The notes below the pieces were generated by a model that had not been told where the DNA came from, did not search any database, and saw nothing but the letters and a program-made list of their open reading frames with translations. From assembly GCA_964650705.1 (NCBI GenBank), contig CAZYUJ010000010.1, forward strand, positions 1-59,770: a stretch of DNA of 59,770 nucleotides. Reading direction: 5' to 3'. A program made the position numbers and the translations under genes. Numbering within the stretch: the first letter of the stretch is position 1; every line of letters begins with the position of its first letter. The DNA is from Faeciplasma sp964650705. Its GTDB lineage: Bacteria > Bacillota > Clostridia > Oscillospirales > Ruminococcaceae. Positions 1-6,918 of the stretch are shown here, piece after piece.

Positions 1-307
1 TCTGTTTCGGGGCCTTGTCCTTTTCGGCCTCCTCACGGGCGGCGGCGAAATCCACTACCTTGCCAGAGGGAGCCGATGCGGAATCGCCCTTGTCCGGGGT
101 GGCCGTCTGCTTGGCCTCCTTGTCGGGCTCGGGCGGCTCGGGAGCCACAGGGCCGGTGGGCTCCGCCTTTTCCACGGGAGCCGCCTTTTCAGCCGGGGCG
201 GGATCTGTCACAACAGGCTCGGCCTTGCCGGGAACAGGCTGCTCCGGCGCGGGGGCCTCGGTAGGCGTTTCTACCTCCGGGCCGATATTCTTTTTATCGT
301 CTGCCAA
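1..307 (-). CDS. Partial Pro/Ala/Glu-rich protein, N-terminal part only
   Basis: An open frame on the minus strand runs off the left edge of the window. I place the start at a TTG at 305-307 because AGGAGG lies 7 bases upstream (315-320) and no ATG is better placed. About 102 codons are visible. The N-terminus (LADDKKNIGPEVE) is followed by a long low-complexity stretch rich in Pro, Ala, Glu and Lys, then a more ordinary segment (KVVDFAAAREEAEKDK). The piece is much richer in G and C than the rest of the window. I do not recognise the family. Charged, proline-rich proteins like this occur on conjugative elements of gut Clostridia, so a mobile-element origin is an inference only. Confidence 0.55.
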   Translation of the reverse strand, partial: MADDKKNIGPEVETPTEAPAPEQPVPGKAEPVVTDPAPAEKAAPVEKAEPTGPVAPEPPEPDKEAKQTATPDKGDSASAPSGKVVDFAAAREEAEKDKAPKQ

Positions 308-333
308 TGTCAAACCTCCTTCGTCTTGAAATG

Positions 334-357
334 AAAAAAGCCAGCCCGATGGCTGGC
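334..357 (-). terminator. Rho-independent terminator or attenuator
   Basis: The stem GCCAGCC / GGCTGGC with a 4-base loop is followed on the minus strand by six T. It lies just upstream of the partial gene at the left edge, so it ends an upstream transcript or attenuates that gene. Confidence 0.6.
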
Positions 358-395
358 AGCAGAAAATATTTCCCCCTTTCGGTTTTTATATATGA

Positions 396-426
396 AAACG
401 CCGCCCATAGTCTCACTTGGGCGGCG
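396..426 (-). terminator. Strong GC hairpin, probable terminator
   Basis: A perfect 9-bp stem (CGCCGCCCA / TGGGCGGCG, 10-base loop) is followed on the minus strand by TTTTC. The two hairpins at 334-426 stand back to back. The whole 308-743 stretch holds no convincing gene: it contains these hairpins, an AT-rich segment, another hairpin at 539-569 and the terminator of the regulator gene. Confidence 0.5.
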
Positions 427-538
427 CAATTCTCAATTTTAGATTGATTTAGAATAAAAGAACCTTGCTTGCTGCTTGCAAACCGTTGATTTTACTGGGT
501 TTTGCCAGATCCTTTAATGACACTCCGACCAAAAATGA

Positions 539-578
539 CCGAAAATGGAGTTTTATTCTCCGCTTTCGGCCATTTTTA
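539..578 (+). terminator. Imperfect hairpin with T tract
   Basis: CCGAAAATGGAG pairs with CTCCGCTTTCGG, with two imperfect positions, and is followed by CCATTTTTATT. It resembles a plus-strand terminator, but no plus-strand gene precedes it, so it may be what remains of a lost neighbour. Confidence 0.3.
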
Positions 579-706
579 TTGCTATTTAGGTATTTTCTCC
601 CCGCTTTTAGAAAACTCGCAACTTTTTGACCACAGTTTTGTCACGCAGTTTTTCGTCACAAAAATTCTTTTCTTTGTCGTATTCATCAAGCAATGGTTTA
701 ACAGAC

Positions 707-740
707 AAAAAGGAACCGTGCAGATGCGCGATTCCTTTTA
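707..740 (-). terminator. Terminator of the XRE regulator gene
   Basis: AAAAGGAA and TTCCTTTT flank a 16-base centre that can pair further (CG/CG). On the minus strand the stem is followed by TTTTTG, just downstream of the stop at 744. Confidence 0.65.
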
Positions 741-743
741 AAG

Positions 744-1850
744 CTACTCTAACAACAATTTAAAATCTTCTCTATTCCAAAGAGGCGTGAATATTTTTAT
801 TGTAGTTATTCTGTTTCTGAGCTGTTCAAGAACAGGCTTGTTCACATCATCGATGCCGGCGAAGATATATGACAGCTGACGATCCTCAGAAAAATCTACG
901 GTCAGATCTTCCAGCACGCCACAGGTATAGCTTCGCTTATCATAGGGTATTTTTTTCGCATGCTCGATCATGATACGCAAATATTCCATTGCCTTATCAT
1001 AATTGCCTTCAACTGCTTCAAACGCGGCACGGGTCTGATATACGCAACATATATCTTTATGGAATCCAAGATAATTCCCATCTGGAAACACCGTTTTCAG
1101 TACCGCCTCTGTTGTATCAAGCGCAGCTAATGCAACCGGTTCTTTTTGCTCCGCAAACGAATATATTCTCGATAAAGACATACAAAGGTCTCGCAACTCT
1201 CGGTGAACTTCTTTTTTTCGATGCCACGTCAGGTGCGGTTCCTGTAAACACATTTCCATCGCTCTGCGGCGTGTGATGGGCTCAGAATCAGGAAACATTT
1301 CGGCATATTTCAACGCTTCCTCATATCGATTCATATTTTTGCAACATACCATCGCATTCCAAATCGCTTTTTCACGAATCCTTACATCATCACATTCCTC
1401 AATTACAATGTTGTTATGCTCAATTGCACGCTCCAGCATTTCCGAAGAATACTCTTTTGAAGGATCCTCCTTATAGTCGGAGTGATATGCCACAGCCATT
1501 TCGGCATATGCCAGCCAAGTAAGATATTTGTGATCGCGCGGATATTCACTTGTAGCCTGCAACGCCATTTGATAATTCTTATCTTGGTCATTTTCCAACC
1601 AATTATCGCAGTGCTTATCAAATTCGGCGCGACGTTCATCAGTTTCCTCAGGCTTGCCGCTAAGTAATTCATCAGCAGACACGTGCAAAACTCTTGACAG
1701 CGGAACGATCAATGACAAATCAGGCATAGTAAGCCCGCATTCCCATTTTGAGACTGCTTTATCGGTCACACCGAGATGATCTGCCAATCTCTCCTGAGTC
1801 AAATCATTCTTTTTTCGAAGCTCCTTGATTCTTTGTCCGATATTCTTCAT
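744..1850 (-). CDS. XRE-family transcriptional regulator with helical C-terminal domain
   Basis: 368 aa. Residues 1-60 form a classic Cro/C1-type helix-turn-helix (RIKELRKKNDLTQERLAD, then VTDKAVSKWECGLTMPDL), which binds DNA. The remaining 300 residues are Leu/Ala/Tyr-rich helical repeats resembling TPR-like sensor domains of peptide-responsive or stress regulators in Firmicutes. The start ATG has GAGG 7 bases upstream, and a good promoter lies at 1902-1930. The gene is a single-gene unit with its own terminator at 707-740. Target genes and ligand cannot be told from sequence. It has no protease domain and no membrane segment. Confidence 0.85.
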   Translation of the reverse strand: MKNIGQRIKELRKKNDLTQERLADHLGVTDKAVSKWECGLTMPDLSLIVPLSRVLHVSADELLSGKPEETDERRAEFDKHCDNWLENDQDKNYQMALQATSEYPRDHKYLTWLAYAEMAVAYHSDYKEDPSKEYSSEMLERAIEHNNIVIEECDDVRIREKAIWNAMVCCKNMNRYEEALKYAEMFPDSEPITRRRAMEMCLQEPHLTWHRKKEVHRELRDLCMSLSRIYSFAEQKEPVALAALDTTEAVLKTVFPDGNYLGFHKDICCVYQTRAAFEAVEGNYDKAMEYLRIMIEHAKKIPYDKRSYTCGVLEDLTVDFSEDRQLSYIFAGIDDVNKPVLEQLRNRITTIKIFTPLWNREDFKLLLE

Positions 1851-1901
1851 GTTACTACCTCACGGTTTCAAATTGATAAGCTCGGCCTTGCTTCCGAACA
1901 T

Positions 1902-1930
1902 AGTATAACATATCAGAATATATCGCACAA
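1902..1930 (-). promoter_or_regulatory. Promoter of the XRE regulator
   Basis: TTGTGC, a 17-bp spacer and TATACT on the minus strand, 52 bases upstream of the ATG. Confidence 0.6.
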
Positions 1931-2268
1931 CACCCGCGTTGTTGACCGAAACTCTCCTGTGAAGAGACCCAAACAAAAATCTCATTTGGCAAAGGAAAAT
2001 AATTTCTCACCGTGTCACGCTTTTGGTGTCGGTTGTACTTCATACGGCATCACCGTGTTTTTTATTTCTCCTTCACTTTGAGAAGCGGCTCTCCGCCCGC
2101 TCTTGGAAGTTTTCTTTCGGCACGAGATGACGCTTTCCGTCGCAACCGGTCAAAAAATCGACATGGACTGATCCAAGAGACGTTTCGGAACCTCAACAAG
2201 CCGTCCGCTGACGAGCGCTATTATATTCACGTGATGAGGAATCAAGCGATTCTTCATCGGCTTTTGTT
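1931..2268. other. Intergenic stretch without a recognised gene
   Basis: About 340 bases between the XRE promoter and the acetyltransferase gene. A 35-codon minus-strand frame (2163-2270 region, N-terminus MKNRLIPHHVNII) has no ribosome site. A second short frame overlaps it. They may be remnants of a decayed gene, but I recognise no family and call nothing. Confidence 0.3.
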
Positions 2269-2808
2269 TTATATTACGGAATGTTTTTCCCACGTTTCCT
2301 TCGTCATAAGCATTACGTGTCCCGTGCGGATCTCGTTGAGCTGTGATATTTCGATCCCTTCGGTAGTGTGATGATAGACGAACCCGAGCTTTTCCTGCAC
2401 ACGTCGGCTCTTAACATTGCCGTCATAATGACCGCACCAAATTCTGTTCATATTAAGGTCTTCAAAGGCGTAGCGAAGTATTTCGTGTGCGGCTTCGGGA
2501 ATCAAGCCCTGTCCCCACAACGGCTTTCCGATCCAATAGCCGAGCTCGTATTCATCATCGCGGCAGGCAAGGTCGTTGCGGTGGAGTCCGATACTTCCGA
2601 CAGGCTTGCCGTCCTCTTTGAGGCAAACAGCATAGGTCTGAGGGTCAAAGAGCACGTTTTTTATGATCTCACGGCTGTGGTGTACACTCGTGTGCGGCGC
2701 CCATCCTGCGGGAGGGCCGACCTCGGGATCCTTTGCGTATTTATACAATTCTTCTGCATCATCCTCACGCCACGGGCGAAGAATGAGCCGCTTTGTTTCA
2801 AGTATCAT
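2269..2808 (-). CDS. GNAT-family N-acetyltransferase (RimJ/RimL type)
   Basis: 179 aa, the usual length for the RimJ/RimL-like Acetyltransf_3 group, which moves an acetyl group from acetyl-CoA to an amine on a protein or small molecule. Visible features are the N-terminal strand (ETKRLILRPWREDDAEELYKY), the core (YELGYWIGKPLWGQGLIPEAAHEILRYAF), which contains the acetyl-CoA-binding QGL(I/Y) turn, and the following NRIWCGHYDGNVKSRRVQEKLGF, typical of the C-terminal half of the fold. It lies 3 bases downstream of the TfoX-like gene, whose last codons contain its ribosome site (AAGAGG), so the two are co-transcribed. The substrate is unknown. Confidence 0.88.
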   Translation of the reverse strand: MILETKRLILRPWREDDAEELYKYAKDPEVGPPAGWAPHTSVHHSREIIKNVLFDPQTYAVCLKEDGKPVGSIGLHRNDLACRDDEYELGYWIGKPLWGQGLIPEAAHEILRYAFEDLNMNRIWCGHYDGNVKSRRVQEKLGFVYHHTTEGIEISQLNEIRTGHVMLMTKETWEKHSVI

Positions 2809-2811
2809 AGC

Positions 2812-3129
2812 TTACCTCTTCTTCTTTTTCGGTTCGGGTAGTTCGTCATACATCGCCTCAAACAGCTCCTTGAGGAACGCTCTGTCGTCAACATTATCGA
2901 CCGCGAGCATATCTTTCGCGCCGTCATAGGGCGGCTCGTATGCGGCATTCGGCATCAGCCGAACAGCGCTCGGTACGGGCTTGACGAGCAGGCGATCATC
3001 ACAGACATAGGCGGCGATCCTGCCGTTCATATAGATTATATATTCGCCCATCATCTGGCGATAGGTGAGCGAGTCAACGTCGGATAGCTGATCTAAAATA
3101 AAAGTCAAATATTCCTTGCTAGTAGCCAT
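2812..3129 (-). CDS. TfoX/Sxy N-terminal domain protein
   Basis: 105 aa. It matches the TfoX N-terminal domain (SKEYLTFILDQLSDVDSLTYRQMMGEYIIYMNGRIAAYVCDDRLLVKP), including the conserved MMGEY segment and the later DRAFLKELFEAMYDELP. It lacks the C-terminal domain of gamma-proteobacterial Sxy, as is usual for these short Firmicutes proteins, so a role in competence should not be assumed. The C-terminus is a Lys/Arg tail (PKKKKR). The start ATG has GGAGAA just upstream, and a consensus promoter is at 3161-3189. It is the first gene of a two-gene unit with the acetyltransferase. Confidence 0.85.
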   Translation of the reverse strand: MATSKEYLTFILDQLSDVDSLTYRQMMGEYIIYMNGRIAAYVCDDRLLVKPVPSAVRLMPNAAYEPPYDGAKDMLAVDNVDDRAFLKELFEAMYDELPEPKKKKR

Positions 3130-3160
3130 AACATTTCTCCGTCACAGGTTTGATATAGAT

Positions 3161-3189
3161 ATTATACCATTTTTTGTGCCCTCTATCAA
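3161..3189 (-). promoter_or_regulatory. Promoter of the TfoX-GNAT unit
   Basis: TTGATA, 17 bp, TATAAT on the minus strand, 32 bases upstream of the TfoX start. Confidence 0.75.
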
Positions 3190-3244
3190 CCTTTTTTAGC
3201 GGCTGCGCTGTGTAAATTCACCTGATCTCAGGGCAGCGGGAGTG

Positions 3245-3273
3245 TTGATTTTTTTCCGTCAATATGGTATTAT
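3245..3273 (+). promoter_or_regulatory. Promoter of the M6 metalloprotease gene
   Basis: TTGATT, 17 bp, TATTAT. It implies a leader of roughly 110 bases before the ATG at 3390. I see no known riboswitch in that leader. Confidence 0.6.
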
Positions 3274-3389
3274 ATACACGGTCACATAACAAAAAACGGA
3301 ATGTGACCCGAGGGGGCTCGCTGTTTGGGATCCCTTAAAAGATTAATTTATATGTTTTAATATCATAAGATCGAATAGGAGGACTTCTT

Positions 3390-6278
3390 ATGAAAAGAAT
3401 ACAGCTTATTTGTCTGTCAGTCTTGCTCGTTTTTGCGCTTATGCTTTGTGCTTGCGGAAACCAAATCCAAGATGAGCAAATAAAAATATCTATTGATGAA
3501 AACGGCGTTGCAAGCTGGAATGCTGTTCCCGATGCCATCGGATACGAATACGGCATGGTTGACAATGCTTTCGCCGCCATATTTTTCACCACGACGGAAG
3601 ACACACAGGTTCAGCTCTATGAGGGCTACTGTTTGCACATTCGTGCTATATTCGCTGACGGAAGCAACGGGGATTGGTATATATCGGAGTTTTACGGAGA
3701 CCCAGAAAACCCCGTAATCCCTGAAGGCGATTTACTCAACCCTGAAGGCGATTTACTCAACCCTGAAGGCGATTTTTCCAACCCTGAAGGCGATTATCCC
3801 TACGCTGTGGACGATTCTTCCATTGAATTAAATATCACCGTTGATGAAAACGGTCTTGCAAGCTGGGATGCTGTTCCCAATGCTGTCGAATACTATTTCG
3901 AATTCTGGTATGATACTGACCAATGCGAATATACCGCTATAACAAAAGACACACAGGTTCAGCTTTATGATGGCTACAGCCTACGTGTCGCGCCTATATT
4001 CGCTGACGGAAGCTGGGGAGTGTTGGCTGAAACGGAGGTTTACGGCGACCCTGAGAAGCGTGAAAATCTTTACATGGGCTTGGTATCACCTAATTACTCC
4101 ACCCAATTGGAGGATACGTCCCGCTACGAGCTTATCTCAAACATCAGATACGACACTGTCAAGACCGAAGCTGACGGAAGCGTTTATTTTGAGGCGACGG
4201 GTCCCAACGGAGACACCCTTCGCTTCATCGGCGAAAACCTGACGGTAACCGAGGGCAAGCTCATCTTCTCGTCTGACAGCGAACTGGATTGCCTCGATGC
4301 CATCGGACGCATCTGCGCTTATGTGGGCAAATTTGCCAACGTTGAGGAAGGACAAATGCTGGGCGTCGACATCAATGCATCTTATACGTTCTCAAGCGAG
4401 AAGCTTCACGTAGATTCTGTTGAAGAACTGGCTATTATCGCGGCAACCGGAATGAATCCTGAGTCGGATCGAACAACGATCTACGCCGACGTGATGATGT
4501 ACCAGCCGAACTTTATCTCATTATGCGGTTATTTCTACGCAACAGACATTACCGAGATGACTTCTCTCACTGTCTTCTACGATGAAACGACCTATTGTAC
4601 CCCTCTTCGCGGCTTGTGCTTCAATATCGATTTCTATACTGCATATCTGGAGGGTGAAACATACGATCCCTCAAGGGAAACCTTTGACCCTGATCAGAAG
4701 ATACTTGATTTTTACTTGATCGCGATTCCCGATCTCGCAGACGTGATCGACGAAAAATCGATCGAAGAGATTAGCGAAAACTTTTTCGGAGCGCTGGTCG
4801 GCATCGAGGACAAGGTTCTTGAGATAGGCGATCTTAAAGACGCTGAAGGAAATGTGCTCGACAAGCTGACGCACGGTCTCCAAAGCGGAGATACTATTGA
4901 GGTCGCCATCGGTGATTACTCGTTTGACGTAGAAATTCCTATTATGCCCGTCTATACCGAGGCACAGAACATGAACGACCTCGTTCCCTATGCATTCCCC
5001 GAGGCTACGGGAACGCTGAATACGTTGGTTATCCCCATCATATGGCAGGATGAACCCGAGGATGCTTCGGACGAAATGCTTGCTCTCTATCGAAGCGAGC
5101 TGGGAAGAGTGATGGACGAAAACGGCAATATCACCGATTATTCCGATGAGACCTCAGACTATTTCTCTCTTAGTGAGTATTACGATATTTCCTCCTATGG
5201 ACAGCTGTCTATACAGTCGTTTGTTACCGATTGGTATTACGCTCCTGCGAATTTCTCAGATGTACAGGGCTTATATCCCGATCTCGATTTCACAAATGCT
5301 ATCCTCGAGTGGCTTTACGAGACCTATCCCGATATGGATTGGACACAGTTTGATAAGGACGCTAACGGCTATTTCGATGCGGCAATACTGTTAAACTCGG
5401 GTGATATCGGTGATTCCTATGTCCAGGGCAGCTTCGGCGGCGGCGTTATGTACAGTCACACATATACCGCAGAGTATGCGGGAACGTCCGAGCGCCCCAC
5501 CTTCAACTGTTACACCAGCATGAACACACATATGCTTGGCGATGGTGTCCTGGTCCACGAATATGCTCATAATCTCGGACTTATAGACTATTACGACGTT
5601 ACCTATTCGGGTATCGACGCAGTGGGATCATATGATATGCAATCAGCTAACATCGGCGACTGGAACGCTTATTCCAAGTATGCAGTAGGCTGGATCGAGC
5701 CCGAGGTGATAACCGGGCTTGAAAGCGGCGAGAGCGTTGAGATCACCATCGGCGCATTCGCAACAACGGGCGACGTCATCGTTATCCCCGGCGCTTCAAG
5801 CAAATATTACGGTACTCCTTTCTCTGAGTACATCATGATCGACCTCTTTACTGATGCGGGCGTCAACGAGTACGATGCTGAAAGCTACGGCCTTGACGGA
5901 GCAGTGGGCGTTAGGATCTACCACGTCAATTCGCCGATGGAATACCGTGAGCTGACCGTAGAGGGCGATGACGAGATCTATCCCATCGGTACGGTCCACG
6001 TTGCCAACGACTATGACTATTCGGAAAAAGGCAACTATCTTATCGAGCTTATTCAGGCAGGCGGAGTAAACACCTTTACCGACTTGGATAATCTTCGTAC
6101 CCTCCTTAGCAAAGAGGATCTCTTTAAGAAGGGCGACGTCTTTACCGCTGAGGACTATAGCGAGTTCTTCCATAACGGCAAGATGGCAGACGGCACTGAT
6201 TTCGGCTACACCGTGAAGATCGTTTCGATCACCAAGGGAAGCGAGCCTACTGCTACCATTCGCATTACAAGAGACTAA
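3390..6278 (+). CDS. Secreted M6-type metalloprotease lipoprotein
   Basis: 962 aa. A lipoprotein signal ends at LCAC (Cys22), so the protein is anchored outside the membrane. Two related 75-80-residue modules (about 30-110 and 155-230), each with the phrase D-E-N-G-x-A-S-W-x-A-V-P and a shared QVQLY-x-G-Y strand, look like fibronectin-III-type domains. They are joined by a linker made of a repeated seven-residue unit (EGDLLNP). The catalytic domain carries HEYAHNLGLID at 723-733, the M6 immune-inhibitor-A zinc motif HExxHxxGxxD, so it should be a zinc endopeptidase cutting extracellular proteins. AGGAGG lies 7 bases before the ATG. It is a single-gene unit with its own promoter; the substrate is unknown. 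Confidence 0.85.
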   Translation: MKRIQLICLSVLLVFALMLCACGNQIQDEQIKISIDENGVASWNAVPDAIGYEYGMVDNAFAAIFFTTTEDTQVQLYEGYCLHIRAIFADGSNGDWYISEFYGDPENPVIPEGDLLNPEGDLLNPEGDFSNPEGDYPYAVDDSSIELNITVDENGLASWDAVPNAVEYYFEFWYDTDQCEYTAITKDTQVQLYDGYSLRVAPIFADGSWGVLAETEVYGDPEKRENLYMGLVSPNYSTQLEDTSRYELISNIRYDTVKTEADGSVYFEATGPNGDTLRFIGENLTVTEGKLIFSSDSELDCLDAIGRICAYVGKFANVEEGQMLGVDINASYTFSSEKLHVDSVEELAIIAATGMNPESDRTTIYADVMMYQPNFISLCGYFYATDITEMTSLTVFYDETTYCTPLRGLCFNIDFYTAYLEGETYDPSRETFDPDQKILDFYLIAIPDLADVIDEKSIEEISENFFGALVGIEDKVLEIGDLKDAEGNVLDKLTHGLQSGDTIEVAIGDYSFDVEIPIMPVYTEAQNMNDLVPYAFPEATGTLNTLVIPIIWQDEPEDASDEMLALYRSELGRVMDENGNITDYSDETSDYFSLSEYYDISSYGQLSIQSFVTDWYYAPANFSDVQGLYPDLDFTNAILEWLYETYPDMDWTQFDKDANGYFDAAILLNSGDIGDSYVQGSFGGGVMYSHTYTAEYAGTSERPTFNCYTSMNTHMLGDGVLVHEYAHNLGLIDYYDVTYSGIDAVGSYDMQSANIGDWNAYSKYAVGWIEPEVITGLESGESVEITIGAFATTGDVIVIPGASSKYYGTPFSEYIMIDLFTDAGVNEYDAESYGLDGAVGVRIYHVNSPMEYRELTVEGDDEIYPIGTVHVANDYDYSEKGNYLIELIQAGGVNTFTDLDNLRTLLSKEDLFKKGDVFTAEDYSEFFHNGKMADGTDFGYTVKIVSITKGSEPTATIRITRD
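3720..3800 (+). repeat. Tandem 21-bp repeat inside the metalloprotease gene
   Basis: About four copies of a 21-bp unit encoding EGD-x-x-NP. The first two copies (3720-3740 and 3741-3761) are identical, and later copies differ by a few bases. The array stays in frame and lengthens the linker between the two N-terminal modules, so copy number could change by slippage without breaking the gene. Confidence 0.9.
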
Positions 6279-6313
6279 AGCTCGAATAATCACATAGACC
6301 TTGTGACAAGTGC

Positions 6314-6347
6314 GGCGTTGCACCTCGGCAAATATCGGTGCAACGCC
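6314..6347 (+). other. Perfect 11-bp hairpin
   Basis: GGCGTTGCACC and GGTGCAACGCC with a 12-base loop lie shortly after the metalloprotease stop. There is no T tract, so it is either an mRNA-stabilising 3' hairpin or part of the termination region completed at 6416-6462. Confidence 0.5.
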
Positions 6348-6415
6348 ATCACCGCCAATGCGAGCTGACCCAAAAGAGCTTGCTTTAAAAGCTTAGCCTC
6401 GCATTATATTAAAAA

Positions 6416-6462
6416 CAAAAACGACCTGAAACGGAGATCTTTCTCCTATCAGGCCGTTTTTT
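6416..6462. terminator. Bidirectional terminator
   Basis: AAAACG-A-CCTGA pairs with TCAGG-C-CGTTTT, with an inner GGAGA/TCTCC stem and T tracts on both strands. It separates the metalloprotease gene (plus) from the minus-strand membrane protein gene ending at 6484. Confidence 0.7.
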
Positions 6463-6483
6463 ATTCTATAAAAGGTGTTCAGC

Positions 6484-6918
6484 TCAAAACATGTTTGCCG
6501 CGCCGCTTCCGAACTGTTCGGAATAGAAGAAGCTTATGGCACAAGCTGCGACAACAGCAAGCACTATAACGGCAACAACGATGAACGCAAGCGATGCAAG
6601 ACGCTTTTTCAATTTTCCGCCGCCGGCAATATAAAGCTTGGCAGATGCAAGTATTCTTTCACGCTCGCTGTCGGTAAGGCGTTCCTTTTCGACGTCATTT
6701 CTCAGAGGAGCCTTGAGTATTTTTCTGCAGCATCCTGAGAGAAGGCGGTATCTTTCGTTCTGGTTTCTGAGCCTTTTGCGGCTTTCAAGATAATCTTCCG
6801 CCGCAAGGCAAATGACCTCCAACGCCTTTTCCCGTGAGCCGGTCCTTGCCAGAACACAGGAAAAGAGCATATCGCCGCCGCTGTATATCAGCCTTTCGAA
6901 TTCTTCATATGAACGCAT
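6484..6918 (-). CDS. Small protein with one C-terminal membrane helix, possibly sigma-region-2-like
   Basis: 144 aa. I do not recognise a firm family. Residues 1-70 (SYEEFERLIYSGGDMLFSCV, then TGSREKALEVICLAAEDYLE) have the spacing of a weak ECF sigma region 2, but the promoter-recognition region 4 is missing. Residues 75-105 are charged. A strongly hydrophobic helix (about 107-130) follows, with a short outside tail. The start codon directly follows the stop of the MutS-like gene (TAA-ATG), so translation is probably coupled. A membrane-held partner or relic of a regulator is possible. The sequence shows only a cytoplasmic helical domain tethered to the membrane. Confidence 0.55.
   Translation of the reverse strand: MRSYEEFERLIYSGGDMLFSCVLARTGSREKALEVICLAAEDYLESRKRLRNQNERYRLLSGCCRKILKAPLRNDVEKERLTDSERERILASAKLYIAGGGKLKKRLASLAFIVVAVIVLAVVAACAISFFYSEQFGSGAANMF

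Noticed and set aside
15..329. Plus-strand open frame rich in Ser, Gly and Ala
   Set aside because: It is the mirror of the Pro/Ala/Glu-rich minus-strand gene, which has a clear ribosome site; the plus frame has none.
502..741. 79-codon plus-strand frame
   Set aside because: It runs through two hairpins, one of which is the terminator of the opposite gene, and has no ribosome site or known similarity.
2050..2268. Possible small gene or decayed recombinase between the XRE promoter and the acetyltransferase
   Set aside because: The short frames lack ribosome sites and I could not match them to a family.
2368..2841. 157-codon plus-strand frame antisense to the acetyltransferase
   Set aside because: Shadow of a recognised GNAT gene, with no ribosome site.
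3720..3800. Possible CRISPR-like repeat
   Set aside because: The units are contiguous, in frame and inside a protein gene, with no spacers.
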